From: Flavobacteriales bacterium
Lineage (GTDB): Bacteria; Bacteroidota; Bacteroidia; NS11-12g; UBA955
DNA length: 41,978 nucleotides
NCBI GenBank assembly: GCA_002737705.1
Contig: NSIM01000014.1
Coordinates: forward strand, 1 to 41,978
Reading direction: 5' to 3'
This document shows, piece after piece, positions 26,307 through 35,069 of the stretch. The notes beneath the pieces are model-generated. The model ran no database searches. It was not told the DNA's origin and saw nothing but the letters and a program-made list of their open reading frames with translations. The position numbers and the translations under genes were made by a program. Position 1 is the first letter of the stretch. Every line of letters starts with the position of its first letter.

Positions 26307-26846
26307 TTATTTAATTGAAATGTGTTTAATGTCGTAATGAGTTTTTCGCGCATCTTTTATTTTGTATTCGCCCAGCAATAAATCCACAGATTCGCAAGTC
26401 ATGTTTTCGTGATAGGTTTCACCTACTTGAATTACGGGAGCCGTTCCGCAAGCAGCAAGGCACTCTACTGTTTTTAAAGTGAACATTCCGTCTGGAGTTG
26501 TTTCCCCATCTTTAATTTTTAAATTTTTCTCAATATGTTTTACTAAATCTTCCGCACCCAATAACCAACAAGGGCCTGTGCGGCAAACTTCGATTAAACA
26601 TTTTCCAACGGGCTTTAAATTAAACATGGAATAAAAGGAGGCCACTTCATATACTTCGATAGATTGAATTTTAAGAATAGAAGCAACGTAATCCATCACA
26701 GGAGAGTCGAGCCATCCGTCGAATTCCATTTGCGCAAGGTGTAACATTGGAATAAGCGCAGATTTATGTTTGCCTTCTGGATAACGCTTGATCATTTTCT
26801 GAACCAGCGCCATTGTTTCATCTGTAAATCTAATTTCCTTCGACAT
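26307..26846 (-). CDS. nuoE: NADH-quinone oxidoreductase subunit E (2Fe-2S)
   Basis: This 179-residue thioredoxin-fold subunit binds cluster N1a with Cys88, Cys93, Cys129 and Cys133 (CRTGPC and CLAAC). Segments SALIPMLHLAQMEFDGWL and YEVASFYSMFNLKPVGK are family hallmarks. The start is the ATG at 26846 (MSKEIRF); a TTG three codons earlier is less likely. It lies 46 bases after nuoD and two bases before nuoF. Confidence 0.96.
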   Translation of the reverse strand: MSKEIRFTDETMALVQKMIKRYPEGKHKSALIPMLHLAQMEFDGWLDSPVMDYVASILKIQSIEVYEVASFYSMFNLKPVGKCLIEVCRTGPCWLLGAEDLVKHIEKNLKIKDGETTPDGMFTLKTVECLAACGTAPVIQVGETYHENMTCESVDLLLGEYKIKDARKTHYDIKHISIK

Positions 26847-26892
26847 TTTTTTCAATTCAATTTTTTAATCAGCACAGCAGCACATCATTTTT

Positions 26893-28107
26893 TTAAGCAT
26901 CAAGCTCCCCTGCGATAACATTCATACTAGACATTGTTAAAATTGCATCTGACAACATTCCGTTTTTAATCATTTCTGGATACGCTTGGTAATAAATAAA
27001 ACAAGGTCGACGGAAATGTAAACGGTACGGCGTTCTCCCCCCATCGCTCACCAAATAAAATCCAAGCTCTCCGTTCCCTCCTTCAACAGCATGATAAACT
27101 TCGCCCACCGGAATATCGGTTTCTCCCATAACAATTTTGAAATGGTAAATTAGCGCCTCCATATGATTGTAAACATCTTCTTTAGGAGGTAAATAAAACT
27201 CTGGGACGTCGCCATGAAATAAATTTTCTTTTCTATCAATTTTTTTCATTGCTTGTGTGATGATGGAATAAGACTCCCACATTTCCTGTTCGCGCACCAT
27301 AAAACGATCGTAGGTATCTCCGTTTTGTCCTACAGGGATAATAAAATCAAAATCCTCATAAGAAGAATATGGATTCATTACACGCACATCGTAATCTATT
27401 CCTGCTGCACGAAGGTTAGGGCCAGTAAAACCATATTCCAAAGCACGATCACCTTTTATCGGGCCAACGCCAATCGTTCTGTCCATGAAAATTCTATTCC
27501 GCACCAATAATTTTTCAAACTCTTTTAAAATTGCAGGAAACTCTTTCATGAAACGATCTAGTTTAATCCACACCTTTTCGTTCCAATTTTTTTCGAAGCC
27601 ACCAATCCTCCCGATGTTTGTTGTTAATCGAGCCCCACACATTTCCTCAAAAATTTCATATATGAATTCGCGCCATTGAAAAACATAAAGAAACCCAGTC
27701 ATGGCGCCGGTGTCAACACCAACAACAGAGTTACAAATAATATGGTCTGCAATTCGAGACAGCTCCATTACAACTACGCGCATGTATTCTACTCGCTTCG
27801 GAAGTTTTGCTCCGATTAATTTTTCCACTGTCATGTGCCATCCCATATTATTAATGGGAGAGGAACAGTAATTTAAACGATCAGTAATTGTTGTGATTTG
27901 TGCATAGGGCCTTCGCTCTGCCAGTTTTTCAAACGCTCTGTGAATATATCCAATAGTTGGTTCTGCCTCAATAATTTTTTCCCCATCCATTTTTAGGACG
28001 TTTTGAAAAATCCCGTGCGTAGCAGGGTGTGTAGGGCCAAGGTTGAGTGTGGTATACTCTTTCTTTTCCTCTTGAACGAGCTCTATGTTTTCTGTTCCGT
28101 CTAACAT
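26893..28107 (-). CDS. nuoD: NADH-quinone oxidoreductase subunit D (49 kDa-type)
   Basis: This 404-residue quinone-site subunit contains LNLGPTHPATHGIFQNVLKM, GYIHRAFEKLAERRPYAQ, DRLNYCSSPINNMGW and GFTGPNLRAAGIDYDVR, and ends with SMNVIAGELDA. The conserved His and Tyr expected to contact quinone (THPATHG and the RLNYCS region) are present. NuoC and NuoD are separate genes here, with a 3-base gap, rather than the fused NuoCD of enterobacteria. Confidence 0.97.
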   Translation of the reverse strand: MLDGTENIELVQEEKKEYTTLNLGPTHPATHGIFQNVLKMDGEKIIEAEPTIGYIHRAFEKLAERRPYAQITTITDRLNYCSSPINNMGWHMTVEKLIGAKLPKRVEYMRVVVMELSRIADHIICNSVVGVDTGAMTGFLYVFQWREFIYEIFEEMCGARLTTNIGRIGGFEKNWNEKVWIKLDRFMKEFPAILKEFEKLLVRNRIFMDRTIGVGPIKGDRALEYGFTGPNLRAAGIDYDVRVMNPYSSYEDFDFIIPVGQNGDTYDRFMVREQEMWESYSIITQAMKKIDRKENLFHGDVPEFYLPPKEDVYNHMEALIYHFKIVMGETDIPVGEVYHAVEGGNGELGFYLVSDGGRTPYRLHFRRPCFIYYQAYPEMIKNGMLSDAILTMSSMNVIAGELDA

Positions 28108-28110
28108 TTT

Positions 28111-28635
28111 CTATCTTCCAAACATTGAATCATTTTTATCGTCGCGAGTTTGGTCTTCTAATGGAAATTCTTTTCTCAAAGGGAAAAAAGTAATGTCATC
28201 CATATTAAGAATGCGTTTCAGATTCGGATGACCGGTAAAAATCACACCAAAAAAATCGTATTCCTGACGTTCCATCCAATTGGCTGTTGCCCAGAGCGAA
28301 GTAACAGTAGGAATTTCTAAATCGTTTCCGGGAATAAATATTTTCAAACGAATGCGAAAATTCTTCGGCATGTTGTGCAACTGATACATCATTCCGAATT
28401 CTTTACCGGGGTTTTCAGGATAATGCAAAGCACACATCGTTGTAAGGAAATGAAAATTCAATTCGGCTTCTTCTTTGAGAAATTTCAAAACAGCAAAAAC
28501 ATTTTCTCGCCTCACAACAAAAACAGGAAAATCGTAATCAATCGCAGACGAAATAATTGCGTCGCCGAAATTTTCTTTCAGTTTAGCAAGAACGGTATCG
28601 TGCAATGTTTTAATATTTTCTTCTGTAGTGATCAT
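28111..28635 (-). CDS. nuoC: NADH-quinone oxidoreductase subunit C (30 kDa-type)
   Basis: This 174-residue structural subunit of the peripheral arm has the signature ERQEYDFFGVIFTGHPNLKR followed by ILNMDD and FPLRKEFPLEDQTRDD. The upstream part (VFAVLKFLKEEAELNFHFLT then HYPENPGKEFGMMYQLHN) matches the family fold. It sits 68 bases after nuoB and 3 bases before nuoD. Confidence 0.95.
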   Translation of the reverse strand: MITTEENIKTLHDTVLAKLKENFGDAIISSAIDYDFPVFVVRRENVFAVLKFLKEEAELNFHFLTTMCALHYPENPGKEFGMMYQLHNMPKNFRIRLKIFIPGNDLEIPTVTSLWATANWMERQEYDFFGVIFTGHPNLKRILNMDDITFFPLRKEFPLEDQTRDDKNDSMFGR

Positions 28636-28703
28636 TACAATCTTTGAATTATCAATTTTGTTAGGCTGAGCAGAACGCGTTTTTCTAGCATTCGTATCGA
28701 AGC

Positions 28704-29264
28704 CTATTCAATTCCGTATTTTGTCATTAAGTCTTTGTATTCTTGAGAGTCTCTTCGTCGTAACGATTCGCTTTCAACGAGTCGTTGAATTTGTAAAAGT
28801 CCATCAATGACTTGTTCCGGGCGAGGTGGGCAACCGGGAATATAAACATCGACAGGAATTATTCTGTCTATTCCCTGAAGCACACTGTAAGTATCAAAAA
28901 TTCCCCCGCTTGAAGCGCACGCGCCCATTGATAAAACCCAACGAGGTTCCGCCATCTGTTCATAAACTTGTTTCAGAACAGGGCCCATTTTTTTTGCAAT
29001 CGTTCCCATCACCATTAGTAAATCGGCCTGGCGAGGGGAGAAGCTTAGTCGCTCCGAACCAAAACGGCCAAGATCATAATTAGATGCCATGGTTGCCATG
29101 AATTCAATGCCGCAACAGGAAGTAGCAAACGGTAAAGGCCAGATTGAGTTTTTGCGCGCCATCCCAACCGCTTTCTCCAAAGAAGTTGCGAAAAAGCCCG
29201 GCCCTTCCAGGCCCGCAGGGGATTGACCAATTTCTAATTTGCTTCTTTTAACTTCTTCTTCCAT
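28704..29264 (-). CDS. nuoB: NADH-quinone oxidoreductase subunit B (cluster N2)
   Basis: This 186-residue subunit carries the terminal 4Fe-4S cluster N2, which hands electrons to quinone. Its ligands are the tandem Cys50-Cys51 (FATSCCGIEFMAT), Cys116 (MGACASSGG) and Cys145 (YIPGCPPRPEQ). The RFGSERLSFSPRQADLLMVM segment is diagnostic. It follows nuoA after 35 bases. Confidence 0.97.
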   Translation of the reverse strand: MEEEVKRSKLEIGQSPAGLEGPGFFATSLEKAVGMARKNSIWPLPFATSCCGIEFMATMASNYDLGRFGSERLSFSPRQADLLMVMGTIAKKMGPVLKQVYEQMAEPRWVLSMGACASSGGIFDTYSVLQGIDRIIPVDVYIPGCPPRPEQVIDGLLQIQRLVESESLRRRDSQEYKDLMTKYGIE

Positions 29265-29299
29265 TTATTATTTATGCTATAAAAAAATGCTGAATTAAC

Positions 29300-29698
29300 T
29301 TAGTCTTCCCATTTTAATGCTCCTTTTTTAAGGATGTAATAAAAGCCAATTAAGAAAATGCATATGAAGGAAGTCATTTCAATAAAACCGACAAGCCCTA
29401 AGCCGTGTAACGGACCCGCTCCGTCGGGGTCGCGAAAATTGACCGCCCATGGATACATGAAAATCACTTCAACGTCAAACAATACAAAAAGAATAGCAAC
29501 GAGAAAATATTTTATAGAAAAAGGAACCCTCGCATTTCCCTGCACTTCAATACCACATTCGAATGTTTCGAGTTTCTTTTTTGTTTTGCGCATCGGCCCA
29601 AGCCGGTGGGTAGCGAATAGGGTAGTGGCAACAAATCCGCCCGCCACTAGAACAGTAAAAATAATTGGAATAAAATCTGAGGCGTTTCCAGAGGACAT
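29300..29698 (-). CDS. nuoA: NADH-quinone oxidoreductase subunit A
   Basis: This 132-residue, three-helix membrane subunit contains KKLETFECGIEVQGNARVPF, IKYFLVAILFVLFDVEVIFM and YPWAVNFRD, all NuoA signatures. The Cys and Glu in the loop contact the quinone-channel region. It is the first gene of the nuo operon. The upstream 444-base noncoding region presumably contains the promoter, but no clear TAnnTTTG element was found there. Confidence 0.96.
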   Translation of the reverse strand: MSSGNASDFIPIIFTVLVAGGFVATTLFATHRLGPMRKTKKKLETFECGIEVQGNARVPFSIKYFLVAILFVLFDVEVIFMYPWAVNFRDPDGAGPLHGLGLVGFIEMTSFICIFLIGFYYILKKGALKWED

Positions 29699-29772
29699 GC
29701 CACGCTTGTTTTTAGTTTTTTTTACAAATTCAATTGTAACAGGATGTAAAATTAGGTATAAATTTTTAAGAA

Positions 29773-29786
29773 AAAACCGGTTTTTA
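29773..29786. promoter_or_regulatory. perfect 14-base palindrome upstream of nuoA
   Basis: AAAAACCGGTTTTT is self-complementary and centred about 82 bases before the nuoA start codon. It could be an operator in the nuo control region or part of a terminator for the decayed gene. Its A/T flanks also make a chance occurrence possible. Confidence 0.3.
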
Positions 29787-29864
29787 TTGAATTATTAAGA
29801 ATCCCATATCTTCATTGCGATAACGAATTTTTAAACACCATTTTAATGAAAAAAGGGAGTACTA

Positions 29865-30016
29865 TTGAAGTTTTCCAACAAGCATCAATATGGCACAGTG
29901 GCAGGTCAAGGAAAGATAAATGTTTTCGCAAATGATTTGAGCAATGGAATTTATTCTTAAGCCTTAGTTATTGATGGCAAATTGCAGATACAAAACGAAT
30001 GGTGAAAACAAATTAA
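29865..30016 (+). pseudogene. relic of a T9SS type A C-terminal sorting domain
   Basis: In one frame (first codon base at 29904) the sequence reads GQGKINVFANDLSNGIYS, then an in-frame TAA at 29958-29960, then ALVIDGK. From 29984 a second frame reads ADTKRMVKTN and ends in TAA at 30014-30016. Put together this is the familiar end of a Bacteroidota sorting domain (ANDLS.GIY.Y.L.IDGK...TKRMVK.). It is interrupted by one nonsense codon, where a tyrosine would be expected, and by one frameshift. Weaker similarity (FSNKH.Y.TVA) extends back to about 29865, with probably another lesion near 29870. The rest of the parent gene is not in the window. It is a fossil fragment, not an expressed protein. 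Confidence 0.75.
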
Positions 30017-30142
30017 AAAAGTAGCCCCTCTTGCTTGGCCATTACTTTCATGAGATCGTGTTTTTAGGAATGGTTTGTGTGAGTAGGGAGCTCGGGCATC
30101 TAACCTATGGCATTCGTGGAAATTGTGCAAACGGATTTGAAT

Positions 30143-30685
30143 TTATCGGAGTTTTGCGGCAAATTCCAAAAGAGAATCCACGCGTTCGTCAATATCAACC
30201 CCTATTTCTTCATCAGCAAGAAAAACGATTCGCATTCCCGCCGACTTTCCAAATACCATATCGCTTTCACTATCACCAACCATTACTGATTTAGAAAAAT
30301 CAATTTCAGGGAAATCTTTTTTTGCGGCGAGTGCCATACCAATTCCCGGTTTTCTCATTGGAGAATTTTCGGAATCTCTTTGCGGCGCATAATAAACAGC
30401 GTCAATTTTTCCTCCGGCTTTTTCAATTTCACTTTGCATGTGATCGTGAATTGCTTTCAAATCTTCGTGTGAGTAAAGACCACGCGCAATTCCTTGTTGA
30501 TTGGTTACTACCACAATTCTTCCGAACAAAGAAGAAAATTTTGCAATCGCCTGCTTTACGCCAGGAAGAAATTCAAAGTCTTCTACACGCTTTACATAGT
30601 CACCAGGAAATCGCACATTGATTACACCATCTCTGTCGAGGAAGAGCGTCCACGATTTATCGACAACCCACTTACTAGCATTCAT
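30143..30685 (-). CDS. HAD-IIIA phosphatase, GmhB-like without zinc-binding cysteines
   Basis: This 180-residue HAD-superfamily hydrolase resembles D-glycero-D-manno-heptose-1,7-bisphosphate 7-phosphatase and histidinol-phosphatase. Motif I is LFLDRDGVIN with the nucleophile Asp17 and acid Asp19; motif II is VVVTNQQGIARG; motif III is RKPGIGMALAAKK; motif IV is VMVGDSESDM. The loop that holds a zinc ion through Cys/His in canonical GmhB is replaced by YYAPQRDSENSPMRKP, and the whole protein has no cysteine. A role in heptose or another nucleotide-sugar pathway is possible, with the substrate open. It starts 3 bases after the end of the 1445-residue T9SS gene, so it is probably co-transcribed with it. 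Whether that has meaning is unknown. Confidence 0.88.
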   Translation of the reverse strand: MNASKWVVDKSWTLFLDRDGVINVRFPGDYVKRVEDFEFLPGVKQAIAKFSSLFGRIVVVTNQQGIARGLYSHEDLKAIHDHMQSEIEKAGGKIDAVYYAPQRDSENSPMRKPGIGMALAAKKDFPEIDFSKSVMVGDSESDMVFGKSAGMRIVFLADEEIGVDIDERVDSLLEFAAKLR

Positions 30686-30688
30686 AGA

Positions 30689-33600
30689 TTAGTAAACTAT
30701 AATATGTTGCGATGAAACTTCTTTGTTTGTGGATAGTTTTATAATATAAAGACCGGGGCCCAAATCAGAAAGATCAATTTTTTTATTGTATTCACCAATA
30801 AAGTTTGGGAGATTTTCTATGTAGACAAGCTTGCCATCAACGGTGAAAATACTCAGATTAAAATCATCGTAGAAATTAAAATTAAAGGATAGACTGAACG
30901 CCCCACCATTAGGGTTTGGAGCAATAACAAACGGAAGCACCTCTTGTATTGCTATTCCTGACACTAAAACAGCAGGAGAAATTCCTGACACGCAGCCTTG
31001 GTAACTGCTTGCTTCGACAGCGTAACTTCCTATAGTTGTCGCTGTATAGATTTGTTGGTTTGCGCCCACAATAGGATTGCCATTCAAATACCATTGATAA
31101 GCAAAGCCAGGTGTTGTACAGGTTAACACCCATCCGTTTGTCAGAATTGTTGGAAGTGCAAGTGGCGGATAAACAACAATAGTTTTACTTGCAACGTAGC
31201 TACAAAAATTTGTACCAACTGCGGTTACGGTATAATTTGTAGAAGAAACAGGTGTTGCAAAAACAGAATCGCCAGTAGCAACATTTAATGAAACCGATGG
31301 AGTCCATGTGTAAGCCCAAGAGGGATTTGAACAAACGAGCTCAGCGGTATCACCCAAACAAATATTCGATGGATTTCCATTAATAGTAAACGTAGGGAGA
31401 GAGAGCGCTGAGGCCAAAACAGAATCCGAAGAAGTACATCCATTTATATCAGTAACTGTAACAGAAAAATTCAAAGATGATGTAATGTAAATTCCTGGTG
31501 ATGCAATAAAAGAATTACTTAGGCCCGAAGTTGGTGCCCAGCTGTATGCTATTCCTCCACTAGCATTTAACTGCAAATAATTTGCACTACAGATAGCAGT
31601 ATCTAAACCCGCATTGGCTATTGGAGAAGGACAGACAGTAATTATTTGAGATGAAGTGTTGCTGCCAAAACTATTAGAAGACGTTAAAGAAACAGTAAAC
31701 GTTCCAGGTGTTGTCCAGACAACAGAAGGGTTTTGTAACGTTGATGTTGAAGGAGTTCCCCCAACAAAACTCCAAGCCCAAGTCGTTGGCGTTGGCGAAG
31801 AGATATCTGTAAATATTGCGCTATTGTTTTGACAAATAGTTGAAGCATTTGTAAATGAGGCAACAGGAGCTGCGTTTGCTGTGGCGGTAATATTAATATT
31901 GTCTAAGTATAAAAAATTCCCATGCCGTCCGTGATTTTGAAAAGCAATAAGCACACCGCCTTGCCCAGCATAAGCGTTTAGGTTTATTGACTCAGTTCGC
32001 CACTGATTGTTCGAAGGAGTAAACGCAGAAGTTTGTGTTGTAGAGGTAGCAAGCAGATTTCCTCCTTTAAGATATACAGAAGTCCATGTCAATCCGCAGT
32101 TTGTAGAAATCAAAACTCGCAACGTATCGCTTCTTGATGAGTTGTAACGAGCATAAGCAACGTCAAAAGTCATCGACAAACTTATATAGCCAGAAAAATT
32201 TAATCCAATAGAGCGCATTTCATCTTGCTCCCCATTAATGCTGTTGTTGTAGTTATCGAAGTATGCACTTTCCGAACTGTTGTGTCCAACACTTGCACTT
32301 CTTTTCCAAAAAGCAGCTTGGTTTCCCACATTCAAACCAGACCATCCAGCTGGGAGGAAAGATGGTGAAACAAATCCTTCTGTATATGGAGGATGTTGAG
32401 GCGCCCCAACGCAAATATAAGCCGTCTGAGTTTTTGTTCCGCTTCCTGCGTTGTTGGTTGCAACAAGAGTTACGGGAAATGTTCCAACCGAGTTGTAAGT
32501 TACAGTTGGGTTTTGAGCTGTTGATGTTGACGGCGTTCCGCCAGGAAAACCCCAGCTCCAGGAGGTGGGTGCAAAGGTTGATAGATCTGTAAACGTTACG
32601 GATTGCGAAGGGCAAATCACCGCCGGCGTTGCTGAGAAATTTGCAAGTGGGCTAAGTAACGTTTGGTCGATGCTAGCTTCCCAAACTCCGCGACCATAGG
32701 TAAAAGCAGTTAATTTTAATGTAGGAAGAAAAATATCTAAATCGTAAATTGGAGCATTAGGAAGGTTTGTGAAGAAAGGTTGCCAGCTTGCACTGGAGTT
32801 GTCTCTGTAATAAACGCCAACGTCCATTCCGATAAATATAGCATCGTTAGATGTACCAGGAACAACCGTTAAACAATTTGCTGGGACGTTTGGTAGCCCA
32901 TAAGAAATATTTGTCCATGAAGTTCCGCCATTTGCACTATAAAAAATTTTTGAGTTTGCTGTATAGCCAGAAACGGTAACCCATACTTTATTGTGATTTT
33001 CTTTACTTACCACAATTCGTGTAAATGACAGCCCCCCTAAATTACCAGTAATTGGCACCCAATTAATTCCACCATCATTCGACCGATTCAACGAAGCCCC
33101 CGTGGAAATATATATAACCTGATTGTTACTTTTTGAAATCTCAATATCTTTTATATTTCCAAAAGTGGCGTTTCCAACAGCACTCCAAGAAGTTCCTTGG
33201 TTTGTTGTTTTGTATAATTGATCAAAGCCAGCATATAAAACATTTGCTAACACAGGGTCTTGCTCCCATGGAGTAATCCAGTCTCCGTTGCCTGGCGTTC
33301 CATTATTGATGGTAGACCAATTTAGACCTCCGTTTGTAGAACGACGGAAATCCCCATAATATAATTCACCAAACATTTTTAAGTCGGTTGTTTGATCAAT
33401 AAAACAATCCATCCCATCCCCACCTATTCCTCTGAAATAATTTGTTCCCACCTTTACGTTTGTGCCATTATCTTGGTGTCCCGAAATAAGCGTTCCTGAT
33501 GTAGATCCGGAAACGCCCCCTCTATAAATTTGCGCAATTGATAAATTGCCACTGTGATCATTAAAACTATTTCCGTCGTCAGGCGTCCTAAAAACACCTC

Positions 33601-35026
33601 CATCGCAACCAGCAAAATAAACACCGGATGCGTTTGGGTCAAAAATAAGATCGTGGCAATCGGCGTGTACATACGGCGTGCCACCAGCGCCATACCAATG
33701 TGCGTTTATATTAAAGGTTATTCCCATATCATCCGAGCGCCAAATATTTACTCCTCCAATAATGACAACATTCGGATCATCATTTGCAACCGCAATCGAT
33801 AGGTCGTACCAACCCTGCCCTGTTGCGTCACTTCCGTCAACTTCCCATCCTAAAAGATTAGGCGATCCCGATTGTGGAACAAAAGAGTTTCCGCTGTTTG
33901 TTGAAAGGTAAACGCCCTCTGATGCATTGGTTGAAGAATTTGCAGCAACGACATAAACATTATCTGGCGCAGCAGGGGTGACAGCAATCGCAATGCGCGA
34001 AACAAGGCTACTTTGGGGAAGTCCAGTTGCTATTTGTGTCCATGTGGCTCCCGCATTTGATGTTTTAAAAAAGCCAACCCTCCCAGCGTAAATTGTATTC
34101 GGATCACCGGGCTTAAACTCCATGTCTGTTGTATTGCTTTGGGTAGCGAGATACCAATTTACTCCAGCATCTATTGTTTTAAAAATACCAGCCGTAGTTG
34201 CTGCGTATAGAATATTTGAATTAGTGGGGTCGATCAAAAGTTTTCCTATTTTTCTAAAAGCGTTGTGTGCAAACGAAAGACCAGTAGTATTCCATGATGC
34301 GCCCCCATCGATACTTTTCATTACACCAATACTTGGGCAATCCCCTTCAATGTCTCCTGTAGCGATGTAAAGAATGTTTGTGTTATTTGGGTCGATGGCA
34401 ACATCTGAACAGCCAATGACCGGAAGAAAATCTGTTAGACAAGCCCACGTTGCGCCTGCGTCAAGAGATTTCCACAGTCCGCCCGCTGGAGCGCCAACAT
34501 AAATAATGTTTGAATTTCCTGGTTGTAACCTAACACAACATAATCTCCCTGCCCCAGAGTTGGTTGGAGCGCCAACCGGCCCAACAAACGACCAAGAATT
34601 AGAAGAAGGGGTACGCGCAACTGAAGCAAGGTGTTGCGCCTTCGCAATTGGGGTAGCATCGAGGTATTCATTGAAGCGCAGGTAAGTTGTTCCCACTAAA
34701 GAAACGTCTCCAGATGGATAAACACGCTGCTCCATAAAGTTTTCCCATCGCTTGAATTGAAAAAAAGTTCCGTCAAGTTTTTCAACTTCGCGGTTAGTCG
34801 ATTGTTCAACTTGTGGGACTCTGTTTCTAGCTTGTCTTATTTCAACTTCCCTTTCTGCCCAAGCGGAGTCAAACGCACTTTTTATTGTGTAAAAACTCAC
34901 TCCTGGGGTTTGACGAAGTTCCACCCATTTTAAATTGTTTTGCGAATACAGCTCAAAGGATGAACAGAATAGTAAAACAATAAATAGGGTAAAGCTGAAT
35001 TTTAATCTCGTCTTGAAAAAAAGCAT
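30689..35026 (-). CDS. 1445-residue BNR/sortilin-like propeller protein with PKD domains and T9SS type A tail
   Basis: A secreted multidomain protein. The N-terminus is a signal peptide (FTLFIVLLFCSSFELYSQ), then a charged helix region (EREVEIRQARNRV) and the motif FQFKRWENFMEQRVYPSGD near residues 88-108. Residues ~135-780 carry BNR/VPS10-like blades with Asp-box-like patterns (IIYVGAPAGGLWKSLDAGATW, MKSIDGGASW, YKTTNQGTSW, YYRDNSSASW), typical of a large beta-propeller. A PKD domain (WSWGFPGGTPSTSTAQNP) is at ~795-875. A choice-of-anchor or MAM-like jelly-roll domain is at ~880-1045, and a second PKD domain at ~1050-1130. SprB-like Ig segments follow, then the sorting domain (VIAPNPNGGAFSLSF, FTVDGKLVYIENL, LGPGLYIIKLST). 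Related proteins are often named glycosyl hydrolases, but no catalytic site was identified. It lies 43 bases after its larger paralogue. Confidence 0.88.
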   Translation of the reverse strand: MLFFKTRLKFSFTLFIVLLFCSSFELYSQNNLKWVELRQTPGVSFYTIKSAFDSAWAEREVEIRQARNRVPQVEQSTNREVEKLDGTFFQFKRWENFMEQRVYPSGDVSLVGTTYLRFNEYLDATPIAKAQHLASVARTPSSNSWSFVGPVGAPTNSGAGRLCCVRLQPGNSNIIYVGAPAGGLWKSLDAGATWACLTDFLPVIGCSDVAIDPNNTNILYIATGDIEGDCPSIGVMKSIDGGASWNTTGLSFAHNAFRKIGKLLIDPTNSNILYAATTAGIFKTIDAGVNWYLATQSNTTDMEFKPGDPNTIYAGRVGFFKTSNAGATWTQIATGLPQSSLVSRIAIAVTPAAPDNVYVVAANSSTNASEGVYLSTNSGNSFVPQSGSPNLLGWEVDGSDATGQGWYDLSIAVANDDPNVVIIGGVNIWRSDDMGITFNINAHWYGAGGTPYVHADCHDLIFDPNASGVYFAGCDGGVFRTPDDGNSFNDHSGNLSIAQIYRGGVSGSTSGTLISGHQDNGTNVKVGTNYFRGIGGDGMDCFIDQTTDLKMFGELYYGDFRRSTNGGLNWSTINNGTPGNGDWITPWEQDPVLANVLYAGFDQLYKTTNQGTSWSAVGNATFGNIKDIEISKSNNQVIYISTGASLNRSNDGGINWVPITGNLGGLSFTRIVVSKENHNKVWVTVSGYTANSKIFYSANGGTSWTNISYGLPNVPANCLTVVPGTSNDAIFIGMDVGVYYRDNSSASWQPFFTNLPNAPIYDLDIFLPTLKLTAFTYGRGVWEASIDQTLLSPLANFSATPAVICPSQSVTFTDLSTFAPTSWSWGFPGGTPSTSTAQNPTVTYNSVGTFPVTLVATNNAGSGTKTQTAYICVGAPQHPPYTEGFVSPSFLPAGWSGLNVGNQAAFWKRSASVGHNSSESAYFDNYNNSINGEQDEMRSIGLNFSGYISLSMTFDVAYARYNSSRSDTLRVLISTNCGLTWTSVYLKGGNLLATSTTQTSAFTPSNNQWRTESINLNAYAGQGGVLIAFQNHGRHGNFLYLDNINITATANAAPVASFTNASTICQNNSAIFTDISSPTPTTWAWSFVGGTPSTSTLQNPSVVWTTPGTFTVSLTSSNSFGSNTSSQIITVCPSPIANAGLDTAICSANYLQLNASGGIAYSWAPTSGLSNSFIASPGIYITSSLNFSVTVTDINGCTSSDSVLASALSLPTFTINGNPSNICLGDTAELVCSNPSWAYTWTPSVSLNVATGDSVFATPVSSTNYTVTAVGTNFCSYVASKTIVVYPPLALPTILTNGWVLTCTTPGFAYQWYLNGNPIVGANQQIYTATTIGSYAVEASSYQGCVSGISPAVLVSGIAIQEVLPFVIAPNPNGGAFSLSFNFNFYDDFNLSIFTVDGKLVYIENLPNFIGEYNKKIDLSDLGPGLYIIKLSTNKEVSSQHIIVY

Positions 35027-35069
35027 TACGCTAAAATTAATTTATATTAAAAACAAAAAAGTTTAAAGT

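Larger units (their letters stand above)
29699..30142. other. 444-base noncoding region upstream of nuoA
   Basis: This stretch separates the nuoA start from the 3' end of the HAD gene, both on the minus strand. It holds a 14-base perfect palindrome at 29773-29786 and a decayed T9SS sorting domain on the plus strand at about 29865-30016. Bases 30017-30142 show no gene or motif that I recognise. The promoter of the nuo operon should be in the first part, but no good Bacteroidota promoter match was seen. Confidence 0.7.

Noticed and set aside
30031-30294. Plus-strand 87-codon frame at the end of the HAD gene
   Set aside because: It overlaps the HAD gene antisense for half its length and the rest shows no similarity that I recognise.
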